Shown here one piece after another: positions 31,676 to 39,451 of a DNA stretch of 64,000 nt (the stretch's first letter is position 1; the number at the start of each line of letters is the position of its first letter). Position numbers and translations under genes: made by a program. The stretch is from Billgrantia tianxiuensis (GTDB lineage Bacteria > Pseudomonadota > Gammaproteobacteria > Pseudomonadales > Halomonadaceae), in contig NZ_CP035042.1 of the NCBI RefSeq assembly GCF_009834345.1, forward strand, positions 3,906,001 through 3,970,000, in the 5' to 3' direction. The notes under the pieces are model-generated. The model searched no databases. It was not told where the DNA came from and saw only the letters and a list, made by a program, of their open reading frames with translations.

Positions 31676-31709
31676 CACAAAAAACCCAGGCCAAAACAGT
31701 AGCCTGGGT
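31676..31709 (-). terminator. Rho-independent terminator of allA
   Basis: On the minus strand ACCCAGGC (31709-31702) pairs with GCCTGGGT (31691-31684) and is followed by a T6 tract. It lies 20 bases after the allA stop, so gcl has its own promoter. Confidence 0.9.
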
Positions 31710-31728
31710 CTTTCTCACTGAGAGGAGA

Positions 31729-32214
31729 TCAGAGCGTAATGCGTAGCGCCAGCGGATACTCGTCGCAGTTGTTGCCTTCACCGCCACGATCCACCACCAG
31801 GAACTCCCCCTCGCGCTCGAGCACCGACTGGATGGCGTGCCAGGTGCCGGCGCGGTAGTTCACGCCCTGACGGCCATCGGTGACGAAGGCGCGTACCTCG
31901 GCTGGGTCGATGCTATCGCCCGGTGGTGCCACCACGATCACGAAGCGCTCCTCGTGCAACGGCATGAAGGCCTGGCTGCCCTGGGGGTGGCGTTCGAGGA
32001 AATCGAGTTCCAGCGGGATCGACACGGGCTGACTGACGAAGATGCTGATCAGCGCCCTCGCCTGCTCGCCCAACGTCTCGACCTTGGCCAGGTCGTGGTA
32101 GCGCCGGGTGCGCCCGGCGTTGATGTGAAAGTAGTCCGCCGTGCGGGTGTCGATGACGTCACCGAAGGGCGCGAAGGCCTCCGGCGTCAGCGGCTCGGCT
32201 TTGAGTTCCAGCAT
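31729..32214 (-). CDS. allA: Ureidoglycolate lyase AllA
   Basis: 161 residues. The N-terminus LKAEPLTPEAFAPFGDVIDT, FVSQPVSIPLELDFLERHPQ, GSQAFMPLHEERFVIVVAPPG and GVNYRAGTWHAIQSVLEREGEFLVVDRGGEG cover the cupin-like AllA fold. It splits ureidoglycolate into glyoxylate and urea, the last step before Gcl. It stands alone between an allE remnant upstream and gcl downstream, with its own terminator. Confidence 0.95.
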   Translation of the reverse strand: MLELKAEPLTPEAFAPFGDVIDTRTADYFHINAGRTRRYHDLAKVETLGEQARALISIFVSQPVSIPLELDFLERHPQGSQAFMPLHEERFVIVVAPPGDSIDPAEVRAFVTDGRQGVNYRAGTWHAIQSVLEREGEFLVVDRGGEGNNCDEYPLALRITL

Positions 32215-32271
32215 GTCAGCCTCTTGAATTTATTCGGCAGTCAGCCCGTATCGCCAGGGCTGTTCCGGCGG

Positions 32272-32370
32272 CACGCCTGCGGGCAGAAGGCGTGCCGCCA
32301 CAAGAAGTCGCGGCTCTCGACTTCGACCTCGACCTAGGCTTGGTTGAAGTGATAGACCGTCTTGCTCTCA
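32272..32370 (-). pseudogene. Remnant of the 3' part of an allE gene
   Basis: Plus-strand 32272-32370 aligns with 35865-35959 inside allE, beginning with a 21-base identical run. Read on the minus strand it gives ESKTVYHFNQA, a stop, VEVEVESRDFLWRHAFCPQA, compared with EGKAVYHLNQDW and VEVEAGDFMWLRAFCPQA in intact AllE. An in-frame stop and a 6-base insertion show it is dead. With intact allE it forms direct repeats flanking the ABC transporter block. Confidence 0.85.
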
Positions 32371-32375
32371 ACTTA

Positions 32376-32385
32376 TCGTATACAA
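32376..32385. promoter_or_regulatory. TTGTATACAA-type box upstream of allA
   Basis: TCGTATACAA with CGTATACA core (32377-32384), one mismatch to the consensus, 163 bases upstream of allA in an AT-rich stretch. It may drive or repress allA transcription through the allE remnant. Confidence 0.5.
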
Positions 32386-32452
32386 AAATATTGGCAAAAT
32401 GAACACACTTTTTGCCACGACTTTTGCCCCGGCTCCAGCCTAGGCAGTCAGA

Positions 32453-32528
32453 CTAGGAGCCTGTCGGATTTGACCGAACGTCGCGAGAGATTCGGGGTAG
32501 ATCAGCGTTAAGCCCGACAGGCTCCTAG
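32453..32528. mobile_element. 76-bp MITE-like element with perfect 15-bp terminal inverted repeats
   Basis: CTAGGAGCCTGTCGG (32453-32467) is exactly inverted at 32514-32528. If CTAG is the target duplication, the inverted repeats are GAGCCTGTCGG, and the 4-bp YTAR-type target recalls IS5-group insertion sequences; that link is inference. The right end supplies the stop codon of the ABC ATPase gene (TAG at 32527-32525). It may alternatively act as a strong terminator hairpin for that operon. Confidence 0.65.
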
Positions 32529-33253
32529 AGCACCGCCGAAATGAATTGCTTCAGCTCAGCCGTTTTGGGATTACCGAACACGTCGGTGGGAGTTCCGGCC
32601 TCGTGGATGCGCCCTTGATGCATGAATACCACTCGGTCCGCCACATCACGGGCAAAGCCCATCTCGTGAGTTACCAGGATCAGTGTCATGCCTTCCTCGG
32701 CCAGTGCTTCCAATACCCGCAGCACTTCGCCCACCAGTTCCGGGTCCAGCGCCGAGGTGACTTCATCGCACAACAGCACCTTGGGATGCATGGCCAATGC
32801 CCGGGCAATGGCAACCCGTTGTTGCTGCCCCCCGGAGAGCTGGGCGGGGTAGCTGTCGTACTTGTCCGAAAGCCCCACCTTCTCCAGTACCTCGCGAGCC
32901 ACTCGTTCCGCATCCCGGCGGCTCTCGCCACGCACCACGACCGGTGCCAGGCAGACGTTCTCCCCTACCGTCTTGTGGGGAAAGAGGTTGAAGCTCTGGA
33001 ACACCATGCCAACGTTCGCGCTGAGCTCCTTTGGAGACATGGCGTCTCCATCCAGGCACTTGCCGGCAATGGTGATATCGCCGCCGTCGTGCTTCTCCAA
33101 CTGATTCAGGCAGCGCAGCAGCGTGCTTTTCCCCGAGCCGCTGCGGCCGATGATTGCTACTACTTCACCCTGGCCGACCTCGAGATCGATACCCTTGAGC
33201 ACTTCCAGCGTGCCGAAGGCCTTGTGGACGTTCTTAACGCAAACCAGCGTCAT
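32525..33253 (-). CDS. Polar amino acid-type ABC transporter ATP-binding protein (GlnQ family)
   Basis: 242 residues. Walker [22 protein letters not shown] loop [16 protein letters not shown], signature [20 protein letters not shown], Walker [16 protein letters not shown] and the [19 protein letters not shown] switch region are those of the GlnQ/HisP family. Start 33253 gives the family N-terminus; it overlaps the permease gene by 20 bases. The stop codon lies within the right end of a MITE-like element. With two permeases and a binding protein it makes an importer; the location beside allE and allA suggests a ureide or amino-acid-like purine breakdown product, an inference. Confidence 0.94.
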   Translation of the reverse strand: MTLVCVKNVHKAFGTLEVLKGIDLEVGQGEVVAIIGRSGSGKSTLLRCLNQLEKHDGGDITIAGKCLDGDAMSPKELSANVGMVFQSFNLFPHKTVGENVCLAPVVVRGESRRDAERVAREVLEKVGLSDKYDSYPAQLSGGQQQRVAIARALAMHPKVLLCDEVTSALDPELVGEVLRVLEALAEEGMTLILVTHEMGFARDVADRVVFMHQGRIHEAGTPTDVFGNPKTAELKQFISAVL

Positions 33254-33890
33254 AGAGTTTTCTCTCCAGATGGCGCGCGTAGCAGGACAGGGGATAGCAC
33301 AGCGCAAAGTAAAGAAGGGCCACCAGCGTGAAGATAGTGAAGGGCTCGAAAGTGGCATTGTTGAGCATGGTGCCGGCTTTGGTCAGCTCGACGAAGCCGA
33401 TGATCGAAGCCAGTGCGGTTCCCTTGATGACCTGCACCGAGAAGCCCACGGTGGGCGGAACCGAGAGGCGCATCGCCTGGGGCAGAATGACATGACGCAT
33501 GGTCTGGAAGTAGTTCATGCCCAGCACCCGCGCCGCATGCCACTGACCCTTGGCAACGGCTTCCAGGCAGCCACGCCAGATGTCGCACAGGAAAGCGCTG
33601 GTGAAGAGCGTCAAGGCAAGCGATGCGGCCAACCACGCCGAGATGGGATGCCCCAGCGCCGCTGCGCCGAAGAAGATCAGGAACAGCTGCATCAATAACG
33701 GCGTGCCCTGAAAAAGATCCACGTACAGGGCGGTGAAGCGCTGCATCAAGCGACTCTTGGAGAGCCGCATGAAGGTGAGTACGAGCCCTACGGTGGCCCC
33801 ACCGACGAAGGCGATCAGCGACAGAACAATGGTCCAGCGGGTGGCCAATAACAGATTGCGCAGGATATCCCAGAAGGTGAATTCGATCAT
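33234..33890 (-). CDS. Polar amino acid-type ABC transporter permease
   Basis: 218 residues, about five hydrophobic helices. [21 protein letters not shown] and [20 protein letters not shown] are the HisM/GlnP signature, and the EAA-type loop is [35 protein letters not shown]. It overlaps both neighbours, the second permease by 4 bases and the ATPase by 20. One half of a heterodimeric channel. Confidence 0.93.
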   Translation of the reverse strand: MIEFTFWDILRNLLLATRWTIVLSLIAFVGGATVGLVLTFMRLSKSRLMQRFTALYVDLFQGTPLLMQLFLIFFGAAALGHPISAWLAASLALTLFTSAFLCDIWRGCLEAVAKGQWHAARVLGMNYFQTMRHVILPQAMRLSVPPTVGFSVQVIKGTALASIIGFVELTKAGTMLNNATFEPFTIFTLVALLYFALCYPLSCYARHLERKLYDAGLR

Positions 33891-34564
33891 CGTTGCTCCC
33901 CCTGCTGATAGGCAAAGAATCGTTTACCCGCCAGCATGAAGGCACGGCGCATTCCAAAGGCCAGTAGCAGGTAGGCCAGCGTGATCACCAGATAGACTTC
34001 GAAGCCCCTGAAGTTGCGCGACTGGATGAAATTGGCGGCATAAGTAAGGTCGAAGACTGAAATCTGCGATACCACCGCCGAGCCGAGCATGACGATGATC
34101 GACTGGCTGATCAACGCCGGATAGATCCTAGCAAAAGCGGGCACCAGCACCACATGGCGATAGCTTTGCAGACGCGTCATGCCCAGGGCGCGAGCGGCTT
34201 CCAGCTGCCCCTTGGCGGTCGCACCGATGCCTGCCCTCAGAATCTCGGCACTATAGGCAGCCAGGTTCAGGGTCATGGCCAGAAAGGCGGCCGTGATGGC
34301 ATCGATCTTGATACCGAGCCCGGGCAGGCCGAAAAAGATAAAGAAAAGCTGGACGATAAAGGGGGTATTTCGAGTCACTTCGACGTAGCCGCCCATGCCC
34401 ATGCGCACCCAAGGATGACCATGAATGCGCAGGTAGGCCACCACGACCGCCAGGGCAATGCCGGTCAGCGTGGTCACCACGGTCAGAATGACCGTGGTGG
34501 TTAGCCCTCGTGCCAGCTCGCTGACGTACGGCAGTAGCGTCAGGAAATCGAGCGTTACTCCCAT
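33887..34564 (-). CDS. Polar amino acid-type ABC transporter permease
   Basis: 225 residues of the HisM/GlnP family. ELARGLTTTVILTVVTTLTGIA, YVEVTRNTPFIVQLFFIFFGLPG and RAGIGATAKGQLEAARALGMTRLQSYRHVVLVPA (EAA loop) are present. ATGA overlap with the second permease; the binding-protein gene ends 8 bases upstream. Paired with the downstream permease to make the membrane channel. Confidence 0.93.
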   Translation of the reverse strand: MGVTLDFLTLLPYVSELARGLTTTVILTVVTTLTGIALAVVVAYLRIHGHPWVRMGMGGYVEVTRNTPFIVQLFFIFFGLPGLGIKIDAITAAFLAMTLNLAAYSAEILRAGIGATAKGQLEAARALGMTRLQSYRHVVLVPAFARIYPALISQSIIVMLGSAVVSQISVFDLTYAANFIQSRNFRGFEVYLVITLAYLLLAFGMRRAFMLAGKRFFAYQQGEQR

Positions 34565-34572
34565 GTCTCGCC

Positions 34573-35403
34573 TCAGCTACCGAAGTTGTCGGGCAGCTCG
34601 GCGCTGAACCAGCGCTGCGAGAATTCGCTGAGGGTGCCGTCTTCCAGCGCCTGGGCAATCAGGCGATTGACTTCGGCCATCAGTGCCGGCTCGCTCTTGT
34701 TCAAGCCCACGTAGCAGGGAGAGTCGCGCAACTGGTAGAGCAGCTCCGGCGCCCGTCCACTGTTGCGCTCGGCGATTTCCGCGGCAACCACGTTGCCAGT
34801 GGCGATGTAGTCCACCCGGCCCGCCAGGAACGCCGCGATGGTCGTGGCGTTGTCTTCAAAACGCTGGATAACAGTACTGGAAGGCGCGATTTCCGACAGC
34901 TCCATGTCTTCCACGGCACCGCGGGTCACCCCAATGGTCTTACCCGCCAGATCTTCCGGGGAACTCACGCTCTCGTCGGCATTGGCGGAGAATACGCCGA
35001 GAAAGAACGGGGCATAGGCAGCGGAGAAATCGATCGCCGCTTCACGTTCCGGGTTCTTGCCCAGACTCGAGATCACCAGATCCACCAGACCGGTTTGCAG
35101 ATAAGGAATCCGGTTGGCGCTGGTGACTGCTACCAGCTCCAGCGTCACCCCCAGCTCATCGGCCAGGTAGTTGGCCATATCGATATCGTAACCGCGTGGC
35201 TGCAGGTCAGGACCGACCGAGCCAAAGGGAGGAAAGTCCTGGGGCACGGCAATGCGTATGGTGCCACGCGACTCTATGGCTTCCAGGGCATCGGCCTGGA
35301 CAGCGGGGCTTCCCCCCGCGGCCCCCAGAGCGACGGTGGCGGTCAAGCCAATGGCTAGTAACTGAGAGTAAAGGCGTTTGGCACAGTGAGAGAAGGCACT
35401 CAT
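34573..35403 (-). CDS. ABC transporter substrate-binding protein, family 3 (polar amino acid type)
   Basis: 276 residues with signal peptide (LLAIGLTATVALGAAGGSPA, cleavage about residue 37). Mature start ALEAIESRGTIRIAVPQDFPPFG, then YDIDMANYLADELGVTLELV, VTSANRIPYLQTGLVDLVIS and the ligand-contact region EDLAGKTIGVTRGAVEDMEL. First gene of the ABC operon. Its promoter region holds copies of an ACGAAAG/CTTTCGT motif shared with the allE promoter, so both may answer to the nearby RpiR regulator. Confidence 0.93.
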   Translation of the reverse strand: MSAFSHCAKRLYSQLLAIGLTATVALGAAGGSPAVQADALEAIESRGTIRIAVPQDFPPFGSVGPDLQPRGYDIDMANYLADELGVTLELVAVTSANRIPYLQTGLVDLVISSLGKNPEREAAIDFSAAYAPFFLGVFSANADESVSSPEDLAGKTIGVTRGAVEDMELSEIAPSSTVIQRFEDNATTIAAFLAGRVDYIATGNVVAAEIAERNSGRAPELLYQLRDSPCYVGLNKSEPALMAEVNRLIAQALEDGTLSEFSQRWFSAELPDNFGS

Positions 35404-35444
35404 CGGGTTCTCCAGGGATCGCTGTCATTTTTTGAGTCTGGCTA

Positions 35445-35492
35445 ACGAAAGCTTCGTTGCACTTACCTCTACTTCAGAAACTTTCGTTTCAT
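35445..35492. promoter_or_regulatory. Candidate RpiR operator upstream of the ABC transporter operon
   Basis: ACGAAAG at 35445-35451 and its inverse CTTTCGT at 35481-35487 lie 42-84 bases before the binding-protein ATG. The right half is part of AACTTTCGTTTCAT (35479-35492), which recurs exactly upstream of allE at 36712-36725. The factor is inferred from proximity. Confidence 0.55.
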
Positions 35493-35779
35493 CACAAGGC
35501 AATGACGAGACCAACTCTCCATGAGCGCAGTTAAGTCAATGAGTTAAGTGCTAAAGACAGTGCCAGCACAGCAGTACACGCCGTACCAGCAAGGAATGCT
35601 CTTGCCCCATGAGAGTGCACGGAACAGGAACTGTGCTACGTCATGCACCCTTTTGTCGCATGGAGGCTCAGAAAAGGGCGCCCTCCTGCCAGTGCAACGC
35701 TGGCATGAGAGCGCCCTCTCGAAACCTCCTCTCAAACCCTGTTCCCGGCGCCTCTCTCTAGGAGAAGCACTCTGCTCTC
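35493..35779. other. Noncoding gap between allE and the ABC operon with hairpin and degenerate repeat end
   Basis: No credible gene. A hairpin (about 35678-35717: GGGCGC...CTGCCAG, inverted as CTGGCA...GCGCCC) could terminate allE. The segment 35722-35755 resembles the right end of the 28.7/29.6-kb repeats (ACCTCCTCT...CCTGTTCCCGGCGCC), perhaps a decayed third copy. Confidence 0.5.
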
Positions 35780-36613
35780 TCAGCGAGTGCCCAGGCGCAA
35801 CGCCGCGTGACGGTTCACGTCCTTATAGAGCAAATAGCGGAACGGCCCCGGGCCACCGGCGTAGCACGCCTGCGGGCAGAAGGCGCGCAGCCACATGAAG
35901 TCGCCCGCCTCGACCTCGACCCAATCCTGGTTGAGGTGATAGACCGCCTTGCCCTCGAGCACGTAGAGGCCGTGCTCCATGACGTGGGTTTCGTCGAACG
36001 GGATCGCCGCACCGGGCTGGAAGGTGACGATGTTGACGTGCATGTCGTGGCGCACGTCGTTGGGGTCGACGAAGCGGGTGGTGGCCCAGCGCCCTTCGGT
36101 GCCCGGCATGGGGTTGGGCTCCAGGTCGTTCTCGTTGACCACGAACGCTTGCGGCACTTCGATGCCTTCGACGTATTCGTAGGCCTTGCGCACCCAATGG
36201 AAACGCACCGGCGCATCGGCTTCGTTGCGCAGCTGCCAGTGGCAGCCCGGCGGCAGGTAAGCGTAGCCGCCCGGCACCATTTCGTGGCGCTCGCCGGCAA
36301 TGGTCAGGGTCATCTCGCCTTCCACCACGAACAGCACACCCTCGGCGGCGGGATCGAGTTCGGGGCGTTCGCTGCCCCCGCCGGGCCCCACTTCCATGAT
36401 GTATTGGGAGAAGGTCTCGGCGAAGCCGGAGAGCGGGCGCGCCAACACCCACAGCCGGGTTGCCTCCCAGAACGGCAGGTTGCTGGTCACGATGTCGCGC
36501 ATCACTCCCTTGGGAATGAAGGCGTAGGCCTCGGTGAACACCGCCCGGTCGGAGAGCAGCTGGGTCTGGGGCGGGTGACCGCCGTGGGGGGCGTAGTACT
36601 TTCTTGTCGTCAT
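35780..36613 (-). CDS. allE: (S)-ureidoglycine aminohydrolase AllE (bicupin)
   Basis: 277 residues, two cupin domains. TRKYYAPHGGHPPQTQLLSD and SGFAETFSQYIMEVGPGGGS lie in the first; the second holds TFQPGAAIPFDETHVMEHGLYVLEGK, with the His and Glu that bind manganese, and WVEVEAGDFMWLRAFCPQAC. It releases ammonia from (S)-ureidoglycine to give (S)-ureidoglycolate, the AllA substrate. Start 36613 has AAGGA seven bases upstream; an ATG five codons earlier is less likely. A dead copy of its 3' end lies beside allA at 32272-32370. Confidence 0.95.
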   Translation of the reverse strand: MTTRKYYAPHGGHPPQTQLLSDRAVFTEAYAFIPKGVMRDIVTSNLPFWEATRLWVLARPLSGFAETFSQYIMEVGPGGGSERPELDPAAEGVLFVVEGEMTLTIAGERHEMVPGGYAYLPPGCHWQLRNEADAPVRFHWVRKAYEYVEGIEVPQAFVVNENDLEPNPMPGTEGRWATTRFVDPNDVRHDMHVNIVTFQPGAAIPFDETHVMEHGLYVLEGKAVYHLNQDWVEVEAGDFMWLRAFCPQACYAGGPGPFRYLLYKDVNRHAALRLGTR

Positions 36614-36679
36614 GGTGTCATCCTTCATATGCGTTTCAGGCTGAGAGATAGATCAAAAAACCGGCTCCGCCCATCTTGT

Positions 36680-36725
36680 GAAACTATCGTCCCATAGTTA
36701 CGGTGTCTAGCAACTTTCGTTTCAT
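36680..36725. promoter_or_regulatory. Candidate RpiR operator upstream of allE
   Basis: GAAACTATCGT (from 36680) and AACTTTCGTTTCAT (36712-36725) lie 67-112 bases before the allE ATG. The latter 14-mer is identical to 35479-35492 in the ABC transporter promoter. The RpiR-type gene is next door. Confidence 0.55.
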
Positions 36726-36816
36726 TCAAAGAGTCGAGCCCAACCATGGACCCTCAAGGCGTATCTGGGTGGTAACAGGTTCCGGAGTCGATGCCGCCAA
36801 GCGCGAGGAAGCCTCG

Positions 36817-37659
36817 TCAGGGCGAGAGTTCGTCGAGCCGCTGGTAGAGTTCGCTCACTTCATCGATACGGGCTCGTCCCTCGGCGAGTCGGTCATGCAG
36901 GACCCCATTGGCAAGCAGGCTGATAAGGCTCATGGCGCTGGCATAACTATCGAAGGCGGAAACGCTGTCGATGGGGCATTGCATCCACCAGTCCACCTGT
37001 TCTGCATAGCCACTGGCCGTGGTATCGGCGATCAGCAACAGCCGGCAAGGCATCGCGGCCAGCTCGTTTATCAAGTCATCGAACATACTGGGGCGGCGGC
37101 GAAAACCGAACAGCACGACCATGTCGTCCTCGCCCAGCCCCACGAGTTCCTCGGCCAGCGACTGATTCGGCTCGGGAGCGACACTGACCAGGTTGCGGGC
37201 CTGGATCAGCTGTTGACGAAAATGGAGCGCCAGCGGGTAACCGTTACGAAAGCCGATCAGTACGACCCGGTGCGCAGCGCTCAGCCTCTCCACCACGGCG
37301 TCGAAGACACGTGGCTCGATACCTTCCAGCGCGTTGCGCAGGTTTTGCCGTTCACGTTCATGGTGGCGTTTGAATCGCTCGCCATTACCGGCTACGCCCG
37401 CAGGCTCGGTCACCAGGGGCACGCCGCGGCTGCGCAGTTCGCGCGCATGGCGTTTGACGGCCTGAAAGCTCTCGAAGCCGAGACGCCGGAAGAGCCGGCT
37501 GACGGTGGACTTGGAGACCCCAGTCAGACGAGCCAGATCGGCAGCGCTGTAGACTGCCAGATCATCGAAATGGTCGAGAATGAAGCCGGCCACCCGCTGC
37601 TCCTGGGTGGTCAGCTCGGCATACTGCGCCGAGATGCGCTGGCCGATGTGCGGCTTCAT
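36817..37659 (-). CDS. RpiR-family transcriptional regulator (HTH + SIS domain)
   Basis: 280 residues from ATG 37659. The N-terminal HTH_6 domain has ELTTQEQRVAGFILDHFDDL, YSAADLARLTGVSKSTVSRL and FRRLGFESFQAVKRHAREL; the C-terminal SIS domain (about 120-260) has HRVVLIGFRNGYPLALHFRQ and LADTTASGYAEQV-like sequence. RpiR proteins respond to phosphosugars or, in allantoin-using bacteria, to ureides. The start is uncertain: GTG 37695 and TTG 37680 (behind GGGGGAG) are alternatives. It lies between allE and the YfcC carrier and is the best candidate to bind the shared CTTTCGT motif. Confidence 0.9.
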   Translation of the reverse strand: MKPHIGQRISAQYAELTTQEQRVAGFILDHFDDLAVYSAADLARLTGVSKSTVSRLFRRLGFESFQAVKRHARELRSRGVPLVTEPAGVAGNGERFKRHHERERQNLRNALEGIEPRVFDAVVERLSAAHRVVLIGFRNGYPLALHFRQQLIQARNLVSVAPEPNQSLAEELVGLGEDDMVVLFGFRRRPSMFDDLINELAAMPCRLLLIADTTASGYAEQVDWWMQCPIDSVSAFDSYASAMSLISLLANGVLHDRLAEGRARIDEVSELYQRLDELSP

Positions 37660-37933
37660 GCCGGTTTGTTGCGTGCGCAAGAAAAGCTCCCCCACAGTTC
37701 AAGGCTCAGACGGGGGACTTCCCGTCTGGCATCGCTCGTCCCACCTGGCCGATCGTCACCACCGCTTCATGCAGCAACCTGCTCGTGGAAGAGACGCACG
37801 GCCGCCCCAGGCAAGCCTCCCCGGTCCGCTCCCTCCCGCGGCGCCTATCGTGACCGGGGTACCTCGGCGCCGCACCACTATAGCGATACCCCCAACAGCA
37901 GCGACACCCCCAACAACAAGGCGAGGCATCCCC

Positions 37934-39373
37934 ATGACTCAAACCTCCGAGACGACCCAGGCTACCGACGCCAAGCGGCGTCACTGGCAGATCCCGCATA
38001 TCTACGTCATCCTGTTCGTCTTCATCGCCATTGCCGCGGTAGCGACCTACTTCGTCCCGGCCGGTGAGTTCGAGCGAATACCTGGACCCGACGGTCGCAC
38101 CACCATCGATGCCGAATCCTTCCAGTATGTGGCATCGAACCCCACCGGCATCGTCGACTTCATGCTGGCGATACCCAAAGGCCTGATGAGTGCCGGCGAG
38201 GTGGTGTTCTTCACCTTCATGATCGGCGGCATGTTCATGGTGCTGCGTCGCACCGGCATCATCGAGATCGGCGTCGACAAGCTCAGCCGCCGCTTCGCCA
38301 ACCGCAGCCTGCTGATGATCCCCGTGCTGATGACGGTGTTCGCCGTGGTCGCCACCATTATCGGCACCCAGGAGTTGGCCCTGGTCTACGTGCCGGTGAT
38401 CCTGCCACTGATGATCGCCCTGCGCTTCGACTCGGTGACTGCCGCCGCCGTGGCCCTGTGTGCCACTACGGCGGGCTTCACCACCGGCATCCTCAACCCG
38501 ATCAACACCGGGCTGGGCCAGAAGCTGTCCGACCTGCCGCTCTACTCCGGCGTCGGCCTGCGCGCTGCTGCTTTCATCGTCGTACTCGGCGCCGCCATCT
38601 ACTTCGTGATGCGCTATGCGCGCCAGGTGCAATCCAACCCCCGGCTGAGTTTGATGGACGGTGATGAGACCGAGGCCGAGAAGCGCTCGCTCTACCAACA
38701 TGCCACCGACGAAGGTGCACTGCTCGCCAACGGCCGCCAGAAACTGGCCACCATTGCCACCTTCGCCTTCTTCGGCATCCTGGTCTACGGCGTGCTGCGC
38801 CAGGGCTGGTTCATGATGGAGATGGCGGGCCTGTTCATCGTCATGGGCATCGTCGTCGGCCTGATCGCCGGCCTGACCACCGAGAGCATCTGCGAAGCGT
38901 TCAATAAGGGCTTTCGCGACGTGCTGGTGGGCGCCATGATCGCCGGCGTGGCGCGCGGCGTGGCCGTGGTACTCGAGGATGGCCAGATCATGGACACCCT
39001 GGTCTATGGCCTGGGCAATCTGGTCGGCGAATTGCCTACCCTGCTTTCGGCCATCGGCATGTATTTCGCTCAGCTCGCCTTCAATTTCGTGGTTCCCTCC
39101 GGCAGTGGCCAGGCCCTGGTGACCATGCCGATCATGGCGCCACTCTCCGACATCATCGGCGTGACCCGCCAGACCGCGGTACTTGCCTACCAGTTGGGCG
39201 ACGGCATCGGCAACATTCTGTTCCCCACCTCGGGCTACTTCATGGCCACCCTGGCCATCGCCGGCGTCCCCTGGCAGAAGTGGGTGAAGTTCTTCTTTCC
39301 CTTGTTCTGCGTCTGGGTAGTGATCGCGGTGTGCTTCCTCGCCATCGCCCAGGCAACGCAATGGGTCGGCTGA
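37934..39373 (+). CDS. YfcC family (UIT9/DcuC-like) ion-coupled carrier
   Basis: 479 residues, about twelve hydrophobic helices. HWQIPHIYVILFVFIAIAAV, YFVPAGEFER and VLCATTAGFTTGILNPINTGLGQKLSDL-type sequence match YfcC (DUF-type C4-dicarboxylate uptake superfamily), often guessed as an arginine/ornithine or basic amino acid carrier. The segment VVPSGSGQALVTMPIMAPLSD is the second re-entrant motif. Located between the RpiR regulator and puuE, it may import a ureide such as allantoate; that is inference. GCGAGG precedes ATG 37934. Confidence 0.88.
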   Translation: MTQTSETTQATDAKRRHWQIPHIYVILFVFIAIAAVATYFVPAGEFERIPGPDGRTTIDAESFQYVASNPTGIVDFMLAIPKGLMSAGEVVFFTFMIGGMFMVLRRTGIIEIGVDKLSRRFANRSLLMIPVLMTVFAVVATIIGTQELALVYVPVILPLMIALRFDSVTAAAVALCATTAGFTTGILNPINTGLGQKLSDLPLYSGVGLRAAAFIVVLGAAIYFVMRYARQVQSNPRLSLMDGDETEAEKRSLYQHATDEGALLANGRQKLATIATFAFFGILVYGVLRQGWFMMEMAGLFIVMGIVVGLIAGLTTESICEAFNKGFRDVLVGAMIAGVARGVAVVLEDGQIMDTLVYGLGNLVGELPTLLSAIGMYFAQLAFNFVVPSGSGQALVTMPIMAPLSDIIGVTRQTAVLAYQLGDGIGNILFPTSGYFMATLAIAGVPWQKWVKFFFPLFCVWVVIAVCFLAIAQATQWVG

Positions 39374-39386
39374 GGCGCTACCTGCC

Positions 39387-39425
39387 AATGTCTCACCACC
39401 CGGCCCAGCCGGGCGGTGAGACATT
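39387..39425. terminator. Bidirectional terminator between YfcC and puuE
   Basis: An 18-bp stem (39387-39404 with 39408-39425, one mismatch, loop CCA) stands between the converging genes. Ends AATG/CATT lack a long T run. Confidence 0.75.
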
Positions 39426-39451
39426 CCGTTTGGCAGCATCGACACGCCCTC

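Noticed and set aside
37706..39445. 579-codon minus-strand open frame
   Set aside because: Antisense shadow of the YfcC carrier; His/Gln/Asp-rich translation typical of antisense to membrane protein genes.
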